A stretch of DNA of 64,000 nucleotides from Juglans regia (GCF_001411555.2 NC_049903.1:19201234-19265233); one strand, 5' to 3'. Positions 46,001 to 56,997 are shown, counted from the stretch's first letter. Numbers and translations are program-made. The notes: generated by a model not told the origin, from the letters alone.

Positions 46001-49000
46001 TTCATTCTCGACTCAAGGACCTCTTTCAGACTGACCAAGTGAATAGTTTTTTTCAGGAATTATACATTCAATGCATGCTGCAAACCATTATGAACATGGC
46101 CACCTATAGATGTTGACTCTAATGATGGTAAAGATTTCCATGTCTGACTGAGCAAAATTGAACTAGACAAACAAAATAACTTAAGATGACAATGCACCAT
46201 GAACAGTAAATAACGAGTTCCAGATAAATGACAAAGGCTTTAAAGTGGCACATCCTTACATATTGAGAATGTGGTCTCCAGCCTCAAGAAGTGTTATTTT
46301 GACTAGGCCTTTGACCCCAGGATATAGTTTCACTAAATCCTCATTGACAAAATCATGAAGCTCTGCAGAAAACTCCACGCCAGTTGGGCCACCACCAACA
46401 ACAGCAAAATGAAGAATTCTCTTCCTCTCTTCATCACTTACGGTCGGCAGGCTTGCTTTTTCAAAGCAGTCGATAACCGCTCTCCTGATATTCTGAGCAT
46501 CTTCAACTTCCTGCATCAAGATGTACAATTTTCTAAGATGAACAAGGAACAACAGACAAGCCCACACTCCAAAGATTCTGTTCCCATCACAGGAGTTCCT
46601 AAAGAAATAAATCATTTCTCATCCTTTTCTTTTTCCTTTTCCTTTCTCTTTTTTTTTTTTTTTTTTTTGGGGGGGGGAAGGCAAGGGATATATCTGAAAA
46701 GCGAATCAAAGACAGGAACATGCCAAACATAACCAAAACAAGGTTGCCAAGGGCATTACCTTCAAGAAATGGCAATTCTCTTCCACACCAGGAGTATTGA
46801 AAGTATTAACACGTGCTCCAGTGGCTATTACAAGGTAGTCATAGTCCACAACAAATTCTTCTTTCCCATTGAAATTTTTGTTTTGAGAAGATCGACAATA
46901 GATTTTCTTGTTTTTTGCATCAATCTCGTAACACTCTGCTTCCTGGAACCGAATGTCTACATTTTTCTGCTTGAGGAAAAAAAAAAGGTAAACATTGTCC
47001 AATTACACACATCATCTTGTGATGACAAAACCTACTAGTATGTTGAAAAGGGTAACCATGCAGCAGCAAAAAGACACCAGCCATAAAAGTTAAAATTCAT
47101 ATGATCACATAGTCTCATTGTAATAAATAATGGAAGTACATGTTCCACACCCCAAACTATCAAAACTAAAACATTACACCCTTCAACTACCACAAACTGA
47201 AAAAATAGTACCCTCATCCCATTCTAACTCCTAAGATGGAAAAGAAATAACAGATGTGATACAATCTCAAAAGGTCAAATCATAATGGAGGGAACACATT
47301 GTAAGTTATTGATAATTTAAGGGGCCAATGTATCAGTTTTGGTTGTTTATGATGCAAACTGTAAACACATATTAGTTAATGGGTGGAACGTATATCTTCT
47401 CCCAATATATAATATGTTCCCAAAAATTACTGGATCAGTCAAGTTCCTTGCCAAAATCTATATCCACAGCTGATACTCGAGTAATGCGTTTTACAAACCT
47501 AGCATAAAGTAATGAGTCATTTTTTCCTGGTCTCATTTTCACTTGTCTTATTTCATATTATGGGTTTCTCAAAGGTTGCTACAAACTATTTTCTGAAAGT
47601 TTTCTCTTTTTGGCTCATTTCCTTCCCCTTCTCTTTGTATATGGTATAACACATGCAACTATATTCAAACAACATGTTTATGCAGCTTGACATCTTAAAT
47701 ATGTAGTCTGTACATAATCAGTATCAGGATAGCAGTTACAGAGCAAATTATTGATGTAGCCTTTGCAAACAGAAAGCATAAAATGACTAATTCATCAACA
47801 GAGACATTTAACCCGCAGCAAGACGACCTTTGCAAATTCACAACTTTCAAAGCATATGGGAAATTGTAAAGAATTTTATTTTTCCTCTTTCATTTTGTTT
47901 ATATATATTAACCTGTGTGGACTTTTCCATCACCAAAAATCTCAACTGCTCATTTAGTTCTTACACCAAGACCTTGTAATCTCTCAATCTGTAATTTTTC
48001 ACTGTTTTTTCACCAACTAGTTCTTGCCACCCTTTAAAAAGAACTGCATGCTATGTTACCAAAGCTAACTATATAATCTATGTGATTTACTTTTCATTAC
48101 CTTTCGAACAATGTTGCGAATTGGCTCAACAATGCTGCGAGCTTCCACTGTACCACATGTCACACTTGGTAGCAGAGGGGTGAATGCAAAATAATTACGA
48201 GGTGATACCACTTGTACCTCATATGAGGGGTTCTTCAGGTTCTTCAAGAAACTCGTTCCAGCCCAACCAGTTCCAAGCACCACCACCTTTTTCTTGTACT
48301 CTGATTGAGAAGATGCAACGGCGTGTGCCCCATTAGTTGGGTTTGCCTCAGCATAAGCCACCAGTCCCCCACCACTGGAACAAAAGGCAACAGACCCAAG
48401 CCAAACAACATGAAAAATCATAACACAAATTCCAATATCATGTTATAGCAGTTTAATTCAGAAATGAGCAATGGCACTATGTTCTGGAAAGAAATTAGAA
48501 TTGGTGGAGAAACGATCATTTAACCTTTCAAAAAAACAGAGGTGTCAGAAGGGATTTCAACAAAAGATTCACAAAATATGTTATGTTGTTTCACAATCTT
48601 GTAGCAGTCGAGATACTATTGTTCTATCAATTTTTTATCAACATAATTATCATTGTGAATAAAAAAGGGCAAATAACTTGAAAGAAAAAAGAAACAAGTG
48701 AAAGGGACCATATTGATAAAAAAATTTGTTGAATAACCAATACTGAGGTTTACTTGATTATGAAAAGGGACCATATCATAACATCGATACGTGCAATGTT
48801 TAGAGCATCCTTAAGACGGATCTACAGGAGATGATGCAGTAGTAAGAAAGCAATATTTTAAGATCACCATGTCAGCAAAAGTCATATTCCTCTAACTTCA
48901 AATAGTAGATCTAATTCTCTAAAAGTTACCCGTCGAATCGCTTAAAAAAATAAGATAATCAGATTCCAGAAACTTCAAAAAGAATTTGGAACGCCGCAGA

Positions 49001-49371
49001 GTAGATCGAGTTCATGATGAGAACGTTACCGATGGAATCATAGCTTCCTAAAACCACAATACAACTAAAACAATATAACCGTCAATAATTGTTGCCAGAT
49101 CATCCATGTTCTTCAGACTTTTAGACACGTTTGTATCGAGAAATAAGTAACCGTTGGAACCAGAATCAAACGAAGCCATTTTCCAAAACAAAACGCATAT
49201 AGAATCCAATCCAGAACTAAAACGTACAAAGATTACAAGGATGAAGAAGATGAAATATGAAACAAAGAGAGAGGCAGAGTACCTGACGGTGAAGAGAACG
49301 AGAAGCTTAGAGAGCGAAGGATAGTCATGGAAAGCTGTTGAAACTCTCTCATAGAAAGTGAGCGTCCGCAT
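43019..49371 (-). CDS. External alternative NADH dehydrogenase, NDB2-like, ten exons
   Basis: Type II NADH:ubiquinone oxidoreductase on the outer face of the inner mitochondrial membrane; it passes electrons from cytosolic NADH to ubiquinone without pumping protons. Exons: 49283-49371, 48101-48374, 46760-46966, 46260-46510, 44989-45208, 44753-44857, 43900-44172, 43694-43815, 43233-43352, 43019-43106. All introns are GT-AG; 1749 nt join in frame to 582 residues. FAD site GTGWAG is at 64-69 and the nucleotide site GGGPTG at 229-234. Glu266 (KITLLEAGD) ends the second strand, where Glu marks NADH-specific and Asn/Gln marks NADPH-preferring forms. The EF-hand loop DKDNSGTLTVKE (393-404) predicts calcium control. 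The C-terminus VTDWTRRFVFGRDSSRI is the conserved membrane-anchoring end. The N-terminus is mitochondrial-like. It appears intact. Confidence 0.95.
45265..45675 (+). mobile_element. TRIM-like miniature LTR element in NDB intron 5
   Basis: A perfect TGGTATCAGAGCC (45423-45435), the initiator tRNA-Met primer-binding sequence, follows a segment with LTR character (TATATAATTATTACAAGAAGCTCCA ... AATATAAGCCCA). A diverged second copy follows (TTATAATAATTTCAAGCTCCA ... AGCATAAGTCCA, about 45590-45650) after a purine-rich GAGTGAGGGAGG. There is no coding capacity between. Orientation is opposite to the gene. LTR limits are approximate. Confidence 0.6.
46641..46678. repeat. Poly-T/poly-G tract in NDB intron 3
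   Basis: A run of about 21 T followed directly by about 8 G, within the 249-bp intron 46511-46759. It is close to the acceptor side of exon 4 on the minus strand only at a distance of ~130 bp, so it is not the polypyrimidine tract. Confidence 0.7.
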
Positions 49372-49469
49372 TTCTCGCCAAAGATCTGTATCCGGAAAGA
49401 GAAAGAAGAATGCAAGAGAGAGGAATGGGAGGCAGTTTTAAGAGAGAGAGAGGAGACGTGGCGTTGCTT

Positions 49470-49484
49470 CTTAAATATAAATAG
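49470..49484 (-). promoter_or_regulatory. Candidate TATA element of the NDB gene
   Basis: The minus strand reads ACTATTTATATTTAA about 100 nt upstream of the ATG at 49371. The intervening plus-strand sequence has GAGAGA tracts (CT-rich on the coding strand), typical of plant 5' leaders. Confidence 0.45.
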
Positions 49485-49489
49485 TTAGC

Positions 49490-50635
49490 GTTTGGTCAGA
49501 GAGAAGAATGAAAAAGGGCCAAAAAAAAAGGATGGAGAAGAAATCCGGAGAGGTGGGAGAGATCACGTTCAGTCATGGAAAGATGGTTCCAGTTTTTTCC
49601 GCGAATTGCCTTTCTTGACTTGACCCGCAAGGCAATGGCGGCACGTGTTTTACCGAGGGGCTCCGAATTTGACACGTCAGGTTCCGCGGATACATTTGCA
49701 AGCAAATCTACATCTACATTCCTCGCTGTAATAAATACGATATACAAAGCATTCCAATAAAATTGGAGTGCTACACGTAAAAAATTATGGTAGTTATTAA
49801 ATAAAATCTTCTAGTATTTGTTGTTGATTTATAATGGGAGCAGCCGGATAACTAAGCTAAGAAATTTCTTTAGTGAATATTTAAGATTAATAAAAAAATC
49901 CCCTTAAGGTTTTAGAGTGAAAAAAAAAATTATTTTATTACCTTTTCCAAAAAGGAAAATATTTTATTACAATGTTCTTAACCTAAATTCATTAACTAAT
50001 CAGCAATCAATCTTCTAACAAGCCTAATTTATAAGTCATTTATTGACGTTAAAGGAGTTGACTTTTCTTACTCAGAATAATATTATTCTGTTTCTTCAAT
50101 TTGTCCTTTCATTTTGATTCTAATGTATTTAATTTTTTTTAAAAAAAAAATTTAATAGTTAAGACGTAACTATTATTGTATTTATATATGTATTTTTATT
50201 TTTTTTAAATTAAATATGTTTAAAACATATTTAAAATAAAAAATAAAAAAATTCAATTTACACAATGCGACATAAAGAGTAGGCAGTAGCAGAATAGTAC
50301 CACCTTTTTTTTTTAACAAATATGTATAAAAAAATGTATCAAATCAGGAATATAAAAAGAGGAGGAATATAAAAAGATGAGTAGATCATCAGTAGATGTC
50401 TAAACAAGACTTTTGGTGTAATCAACAGTACTATATATTAAAAGAAAATTTGAAAAAAAAAAAAGACCGACAAATTTTCCTTTGGAATACACATTGTTGT
50501 TGTTTTTATTAATAATTTGGTGAGTTTTTTGCTCAATTAAATATATATGGTTTCATAGTTGACAACCGGACTGTAACGTGTGATTGTACTTTTTAGTTTC
50601 TCTCAAGTTAATAAAGACAATACTTTACTTTATTT
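49490..50635. other. Intergenic DNA upstream of NDB, no gene seen
   Basis: Becomes very A/T rich after 49780. An inverted pair AAATATGTTTAAAACATATTT lies near 50213. No gene is supported; two opposing frames at 49496-49760 are mutual shadows. Confidence 0.45.
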
Positions 50636-51005
50636 TAGCCAAAATGCTCCAACTATGATTCAGAGTTGTATCTTAGGAGTATGGAATGTGGCGAGAGCTG
50701 TAACCCATGATAAGTATTTGGGTTCGTCTTTTTTAATTTGTTGATCAAAGAGACGTATTTTCAATAATATTAAGATCCAGTGTAGAAGAAACTAGAAGGG
50801 TAGAAAAAGAAAATTTTGTCAAAGTCGGGAAAGGAGCTTTTAATTAAAACTATTGCTCAATCTATTCCTACATATTCTATAAGTTGTTTTAAACTACCAT
50901 CTGGTTTATATAAGAACTTAGAAAAGCAAATGGCACAATTTTTGTGGGGGCAAAAGTTAAATAAAAGATTAATACATTGGATGAGCTAGGATAAAATAAA
51001 TATAA

Positions 51006-51218
51006 GGCCTGATTTGGTTACCCATATGAGATATACTCATATTCTCATCTTAATATAATTATTAGAATTTTTCTAAACTTTTACACAAAATATAACAAAC
51101 AATTGAACTTTTTCAAATATTAAAACAAGAATAATATTATAAATTATATTATAATAATATTTTATTCAACTTTCAATTTCTATCTCATCTCATTTTATTT
51201 GTGTAACTAAATGAGACC
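51006..51218. mobile_element. GGCCTCGTTTGG-family MITE, copy F, inside the LINE
   Basis: Starts GGCCTGATTTGGTTAC and ends GTAACTAAATGAGACC (inverted), flanked by TAA at 51003-51005 and 51219-51221. The 3-bp duplication fits a Tourist/Harbinger MITE. The LINE remnant resumes on both sides. Confidence 0.8.
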
Positions 51219-51888
51219 TAAGTTTGTTGGCGTAATGAGTTTTTGTTGTTTGGAGGATTTCAATTTAATTTTATTAGCAAAATAAGGTTGGAGATTACTT
51301 CAACATTCAAACTCTGTTTTATAAAGTTTTTAAAGTAGAGTATTTCTCTCATTCTTCTTTCCTTAATTCTACATTGGATAGTCATCCTCCATATGCTTGG
51401 AGAGGGATAAGCCAAGCTGAGTTGATTCTGCAAAAAGGCTGTAAATGGTGAGTTGGGACTAGTCAGGAGATTAAAATTGGAAGGATCATTGACTTCATGA
51501 TGTATTACCTTTTAATGTTGGGGTGATTTGGCTTATGATGCAAGAGTGAGTCAATTAATTGATATGGAAGTACTTCGGTGGGATAAGGTAAAATTATTGA
51601 TGAATCTCTATGTTAACTCCTAAAAATAGTGTAACAGGCAGGAAGGGAAGAAAGATCAATTTCCAACCTGCTGAAGTTGTTCGATCGGTGCTATATGGAG
51701 CCCTCGGCGGTTGTCTGGTGTGGCGGTATAGCCTCGATGCGTACATACATGGTGGTGAGCAGTAAATAAATACAAAGAAAATAAAGAGACAATATTGACA
51801 TAGTCGCCAAGCAAAAGACTCATAGTTGAGAGTGATTCACATACCATTGTAAATATGTTGAATGATGATGAGTAGAATATGTTAGGAT

Positions 51889-52440
51889 TAGAGGTGTAAC
51901 TGGTTCGGTTTTGGACAAAATTTGGAACTGAACCTGCTTTGCATTTTCAGTAACCAATTCCACATCGGTTATCCCTTAAACCAGTACTTCAGGTTTTATT
52001 GGTTCTGGTTCGGTTTTAATATACTATATACTATATTATATAATAATATATTATAGTATATAATACTATAATGATAATATATTGAGTATATTATAATATA
52101 TATTATAATTGTATTATAGACTATAGTGATATATTATAGGTTATTACAATATATAGTGATAAGATTTTGATATTTAATATTATATTAATTAGTAATTTAT
52201 CATATAATGTAAAACTATTTTATATATAATTATATATTATATATAAAAATTATATATAATAAAAAATTATAATATATATATGAACCGGTTCGGTTCGATC
52301 CGATTTTAGAAAAAAAAAAATCGAACGGATTTTGACTAATTTTAAAAAAAATAAAACCGGTACAGGACCGAACCGGTACTAAACCAAACCCACCAATTCG
52401 GTCCGGTTTACCGGTTTACCCCTTTTTTTTAACACCTCTA
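51889..52440. mobile_element. hAT-like non-autonomous element (552 bp)
   Basis: TAGAGGTGT at left and its inverse ACACCTCTA at right. GTTAGGAT (51881-51888) and CTCAGGAT (52441-52448) flank it, 6 of 8 identical, as an aged 8-bp duplication. Sub-terminal CGGTTCGGTTTT / ACCGGTTCGG motifs occur at both ends with a palindromic TATA-rich middle. No transposase. Confidence 0.65.
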
Positions 52441-52659
52441 CTCAGGATAAGGAGCTATTCTCGCTGGTATTAGGGGTTTGTCTATAGGATTTCAAACTGT
52501 TGAATTTCGTTATACTCCACGTGAAGCAAATTTTGTAGCACATACATTGTCCGCTAGATTCTGTAAACAAGTGGAGGATACTTAAATCATCGTGGCATTC
52601 CATTCCGGAAATTGTTAGGATGTATGTTACACTAAACAATTTCATTCAAATTCAATTAT

Positions 52660-52920
52660 GGGTAGTGATAGAGTTACTACTTACTACTCTTTTACTATTT
52701 ATTTACTATTTATAGTGTATTTAAAGTTTTGTATTTTATTATTATTTTCTTTTAAGTATTTTTTTAACATCTTTAATCATTAAAAAAAATTTTAAAAATA
52801 TATAATTTTAATAATAGTCACTTTCTTAACCATTAAGTAAAATTAAAAATTAAAAAAATAAATCAAATATAAAAAAAATAGTAAATAAATAGTAAGCAGG
52901 TAGTAATCATATCATTATCC
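52660..52920. mobile_element. Mutator-like MITE (261 bp)
   Basis: Long inverted repeats: GGGTAGTGATAGAGTTACTAC... and the right end, which in inverse reads GGATAATGATATGATTACTACC, both followed by ACTATTTATTTACTATTT. The flanks TTCAATTAT (52651-52659) and TTCAATCAT (52921-52929) are 8 of 9 identical, fitting a 9-bp MULE duplication. Non-coding. Confidence 0.7.
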
Positions 52921-52929
52921 TTCAATCAT

Positions 52930-54378
52930 TAATTGTCTTATTGTAACGATTGAATATGAATGAAAATGTTTGAGTTTTATAAATAATAATAAAAAAAATA
53001 AAAAGAAAAACTTATTATACGGGCTTTGTTTGACAAACAAATACACCTCAAACTTTTTTTCACATTTCGTTTCTAAATATACGAAATTCAAAAACATCTT
53101 CATTGAAATCTTTTTTTAAAACTTCAACATACTTTGAGTTTTTTTAATTAAAATAATATTAAAAAGTTTACATAACATTTTGAAAATAAAGTAGTATAAA
53201 ACTTATATATTGTATCCATAAAAAGTGTCCAAAATAGAAATTAACCTCTCTTGAACTATGAATCTTCTAGTTAAAAAATATGATCACGTGTAAAACAAAA
53301 GGCATCAGATGTGGAGATGGCAGGTATTAAAGCGAGGTTTTGACATTTGAGGCTGCCATAACATTTGGAGGGAGAAAAGTAAGTAGTAAGGGCATGCGAC
53401 CTTGATTTCTAGAAGAAAGCTAGTCTGTTGGGTCTAGACTCGGGACAGCCTGGCCTTGCTCCGTTCCTTTGACATTTTTCCTCACAATCATGACGTGGCA
53501 CTTGACTGGGACCACAATTCATTACACTTGCCGTCTCCACAATTAAAATAGGTCTACTTTATAACAACTCATGCAAAACTACGCGATTAATGTCTTCTTC
53601 TCGAGCCAAGATTCGCACATTATTTTTTTTTGATAAGTAAGATTCGCACATTATTTTCGTATAGGAAACGCGATTGAAAAGGATGTAAAGCTGAAACAAC
53701 ATGGAACTCGCCTTTTCTCCATACGGCTCTAACCGCACTAAGCATTAAAGTCTAATGGCAAACTTTTTTGTGATTCGGCTCCAACAAACTTCTTTTTTCC
53801 TTTGTTGCTCGTGTTATAAAAATAATTTCTTTTAATTGTAAAATTTTTTTATAAAAATAAATTTATAAATTATAATGAGTTCTTATAATATATTAGATTT
53901 ATTTTACAATCTAACATATCATATTAAGTTATATCAGTTTATGAATTTACTTTTATTAAATCTATGTATGATTGTAACATTTCTCTTATTCTAATAATTG
54001 TATCACTTGAGTAATCAAATGAAGCCTCAACTTTCATCTCATATTATTGTAAAATCAAATGAAACCTCAACTTTCATCTCATCTATTTAACCAAATGAGA
54101 CCTAAGTAAAACGTTGAGTTTCATCTAGGTTTCATTTTCATCCAACTTTGAACGAAAAATATTCTTGCGTCTATAACCTTTCTTCCTCACCTTGTTTCTT
54201 TTTCTCTTACTTTTTCAGCCGACGTCTCTTCTGTTCCCAATGTCTACATCTCTCTCTCTCATAACTATTGCAAAAAGTCAGAAGTATTTTTCGACGCCAA
54301 CTTCACCACGACGGGATTAATGCCACCGATCATAATGCACATATTTTATTTCAAGGATGCCGAATCACCAATTAGAAT
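52930..54378. other. Intergenic DNA with MITE remnants
   Basis: No gene. 53820-53965 is a copy of the second MITE family (AAATAAATTTATAAATT ... TTATGAATTTACTTTTATT inverted ends). 53990-54115 contains end-fragments of the GGCCTCGTTTGG family, with ATCAAATGAAACCTCAACTTTCATCTCAT appearing twice in tandem. Confidence 0.5.
53608..53657. repeat. 19-bp direct repeat around a TTTTTGATAAGT scar
   Basis: AAGATTCGCACATTATTTT occurs at 53608-53626 and 53639-53657. The 12 bases between, TTTTTGATAAGT, read on the minus strand as ACTTATCAAAAA. This looks like the tail of a retroposon (SINE 3' end), so the repeats may be a target duplication around an extremely truncated insertion. Confidence 0.5.
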
Positions 54379-54391
54379 GGTGAGATTTTTC

Positions 54392-54883
54392 TATTCACAA
54401 CCTCTTATAGCATAGCCTAGAGCCTTAATATCTGCTATAAAGCTTGGTAAAGAACTCAATTTGCAGAATATAGTTTTTTAAGGAGACTCATTACAGGTGG
54501 TAAATGCAGTAAAACAACATGTGAAGGAAAATGGGATGCTTCAATGTCTTATACATGATGTTCATTCTCTCTTGGCAGACATAACATGGGAGATAAGACA
54601 TGTAAAGAGGAGTGTAAATCAGGTGGCTCACAAGTACAACCACTTTACCAAAGTTGTGAGATTATTGATCTTGATTTCATCAACCAAGGTATAAGTGCTC
54701 AAGTTATGGTTGAAGGACATAGCTCAAGTTTTTGCTCCAGTGTAGTAGTTGTAGATCAATCTCATGTAAATGTTGTAAGCCATAGTTATGTAGTGACTGC
54801 TTCTGATCTTAACGATGTAATGGCTAATGGCCATAATGTTGTTGTTTAAATGAAGTTTGATGTTTAAAAAAAAAAAAAAAAAA
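54392..54883 (+). mobile_element. 5'-truncated LINE with poly(A) and 13-bp target duplication
   Basis: GGTGAGATTTTTC occurs at 54379-54391 and again at 54884-54896, directly after a 19-A tail (54865-54883). The insert encodes part of a LINE-type RNase H (EGDSLQVVNAVKQHV, ITWEIRHVKRSVNQVAH at about 54484-54630) with a frame break and then 3' sequence. Standard target-primed reverse transcription product. Confidence 0.85.
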
Positions 54884-55089
54884 GGTGAGATTTTTCCTAA
54901 TAAATAAGTTTAGATCAAAATACACGACTCACCCCAGTTCTATCTTCTTATTTCATGTTTTCGGTTTGGATCTTTCTCTCATTCTCCATGTTCTGGTAAG
55001 CCCCCTTTAGCTTACTCTCTATTACTATAGTTCGTCAAGGACCCTGACTGAAGTAGGGAAGTCTGCACGTGAAGAAGTGGATTGACAAT

Positions 55090-56272
55090 TAGGGTTGAAA
55101 GTTGGTCGGTCCGGACCGAAGAAACCGATTGCACCGATTGGTTGGTCTCGGTCCATGAAATAGAAGACCAAAAAGTTTTCGATCCAGTCCTGGGGTGGGG
55201 TTTTTTCACCGAGGACCGGATCGGACCGAATGAATAGAAAAATAAAAAAAGATTTATTTTATATATATTATTTATATAATAACTGTATAATTAATTATCT
55301 AATTTTTATCTAATATATCACCATTTACAATATAAAATTTTAAATATGTAAATTATAATTACAAATTAATATTAATGTAATTAACTAATGTATGATATGA
55401 ATATCAATTAACTAACCTATCACTAATTCACCATTAACTAATTACTAACATCTACATCTATCATCTAATTAAAGTTCTAATTTATTAGATAAATTTTTGT
55501 AAAATACCTAAGTTGCAACTTACAAGTGAGTATAAAGCAATTACAAATATTAATGTAATGTATTAATGTATGATATGAATATCGATTAACTAATCTATCA
55601 CTAATTCATCATTAACTAATTACTAACATCTATATGATCTAATTAAAGTTATTAGATAATTTTTTTGTAAAATACCTAAGTTATAAGTAAATATAAAACA
55701 ATTACAAATATTATTGTAAATTGTAATTAACTAATGTATGATATCAATTAACTAACCTATCACCAATTCACCATTAACTAATTACTAACATCTACATCTA
55801 TTATCAAATTAAAGTTATTAGATAAATTTTTTATAAAATACCTAAGTTGCAAATAAATATAAAGCATGTATGGATGGAGACCTATGGATAATTCAATTAT
55901 TTATGCTTCATATACAAAATGTAAAATGTTTAAGACATCTCATTATGCATTAACTATCATAATACATTGACATACTTTAAGTTAGTAACAAATTAACAAT
56001 TAACATCATCAATATAATTATAATTAATTATTTTTTTAATGAGTTAGTTACATAATCCACATTAATAATTCACGTAATTTTAATTTAGTAATTTAAATAA
56101 ATTCTTTTTATTAATTTATTTGAAAAAAATAAAAAAATAAAAAAATAAAAAATAATTGGGCTGGACAGAACGGATCGACTACGGTCCCTATGGATGTTCG
56201 GTCTGAAAAAAATGATGGACCGAAAATCAACCCCGGACCGGACAAGACCAAACTGACCAAGTTACACCCCTA
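55090..56272. mobile_element. hAT-like non-autonomous element (1183 bp) with internal triplication
   Basis: Left end TAGGGTTGAAAGTTGGTCGGTCCGGACCG and right end GGACCGGACAAGACCAAACTGACC...ACACCCCTA are inverted relatives, like those of the element at 51889. The A/T-rich interior contains about three tandem copies of a ~170-180 bp unit; the TGTATGATAT landmark lies at 55389, 55567 and 55735. The flanking 8-bp match is poor. Confidence 0.6.
55370..55865. repeat. Three tandem ~170-180 bp copies
   Basis: Each copy has TGTATGATAT, ATCAATTAACTAACCTATCAC, CACCATTAACTAATTACTAACATCTA and AAAATACCTAAGTT in the same order. Spacing between landmarks is 178 and 168. Confidence 0.85.
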
Positions 56273-56339
56273 GATGCAATAACAATGAAGTCAAAGTAAG
56301 AAATGACCGACATCGTTTTGGGAAAAAGAAAATCATGCA

Positions 56340-56997
56340 TTTTATTTTACATTAAACACTGCGTTTTGTGAGTATGAGACAACTTGTAGAAATTGTCGTT
56401 TCTATGGTCTTTTTAGAATTCTTTACTTTTTTGTTACGAGTTTGTTACTAACTTGTAAATGCTAGGGGCATATGGGACGCATAAGGGAAAAAATAGCAAC
56501 GTATAGATATTATCTTTCGAGCTTGTAACCAGTGGAGCTCTCTTTAGAGGAAGGTGCCTCGAACTATCCATTATCATTCATTTGCTTTTCTAAATGAATT
56601 CTAAAAAGACCATTTCCTTCATATTTCCTCTTCTATTCCATTTTCTATTGAGTCATGCAGCAAGATCATAACAATTGGTATGATCCCGATGATCGATGAC
56701 GCTTGTTTTAAACAACAAGAGTCCTTACAGCGACAGGTGGATGCTCATGAGGAGAGTCTTCAGGAGATCAAGGAGCGGTTGAATCAGTTGATGGATATGA
56801 TGCAGATCTTGAACTTTGGTGGAATATTGTTATAGAAAAATTAGCAAGGTCAATAGAAGGAAAGGGAAAACCCGTAGTTATAGAAGAAAAAGGGGAAACA
56901 AAAGACACTACCATTCCAAAGGCTCTTCAGGAAATTGCACAAGGCTTCAAGACTGACCTCTGCCTTTCGAGTAGCGCTGTCGCCACTCTTCAGGTAT
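56340..56997 (+). mobile_element. Ty3/gypsy leader fragment: LTR end, primer site, start of gag
   Basis: 56340-56672 has LTR character (TATTCC..., ends ATCATAACA). ATTGGTATGATCCC follows (TGGTA at 56676), a degraded tRNA-Met primer site of the AATTGGTATCAGAGC type usual in gypsy chromoviruses. Then comes a gag-like N-terminus with a coiled coil (HEESLQEIKERLNQLMDMM, about 56740-56810). It stops at the copia LTR beginning at 56998. Confidence 0.55.

Larger units (their letters stand above)
50640..52645 (+). pseudogene. LINE (L1-type) reverse transcriptase and RNase H remnant, twice interrupted
   Basis: 50810-51000 encodes, with stops, the end of a plant LINE RT (GKELLIKTIAQSIPTYSISCFKLPSGLY, FLWGQKLNKRLIHWM). 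51223-51540 continues with remains of the zf-RVT region. 52450-52640 carries the C-terminal RNase H part (VEFRYTPREANFVAHTLS, then in another frame WHSIPEIVRMYVTLNNF). A Tourist-like MITE (51006-51218) and a hAT-like element (51889-52440) sit within it. 51620-51880 is of unknown origin. Confidence 0.7.

Noticed and set aside
46641..46678. Poly-T/G tract as the exon 4 polypyrimidine tract or a retroposon tail
   Set aside because: It is too far from the splice site and has no flanking duplication or retroposon body that I can see.
49496..49760. A small divergent gene upstream of NDB
   Set aside because: Two opposing frames of similar size cover the same bases and neither has a motif; more likely promoter sequence.
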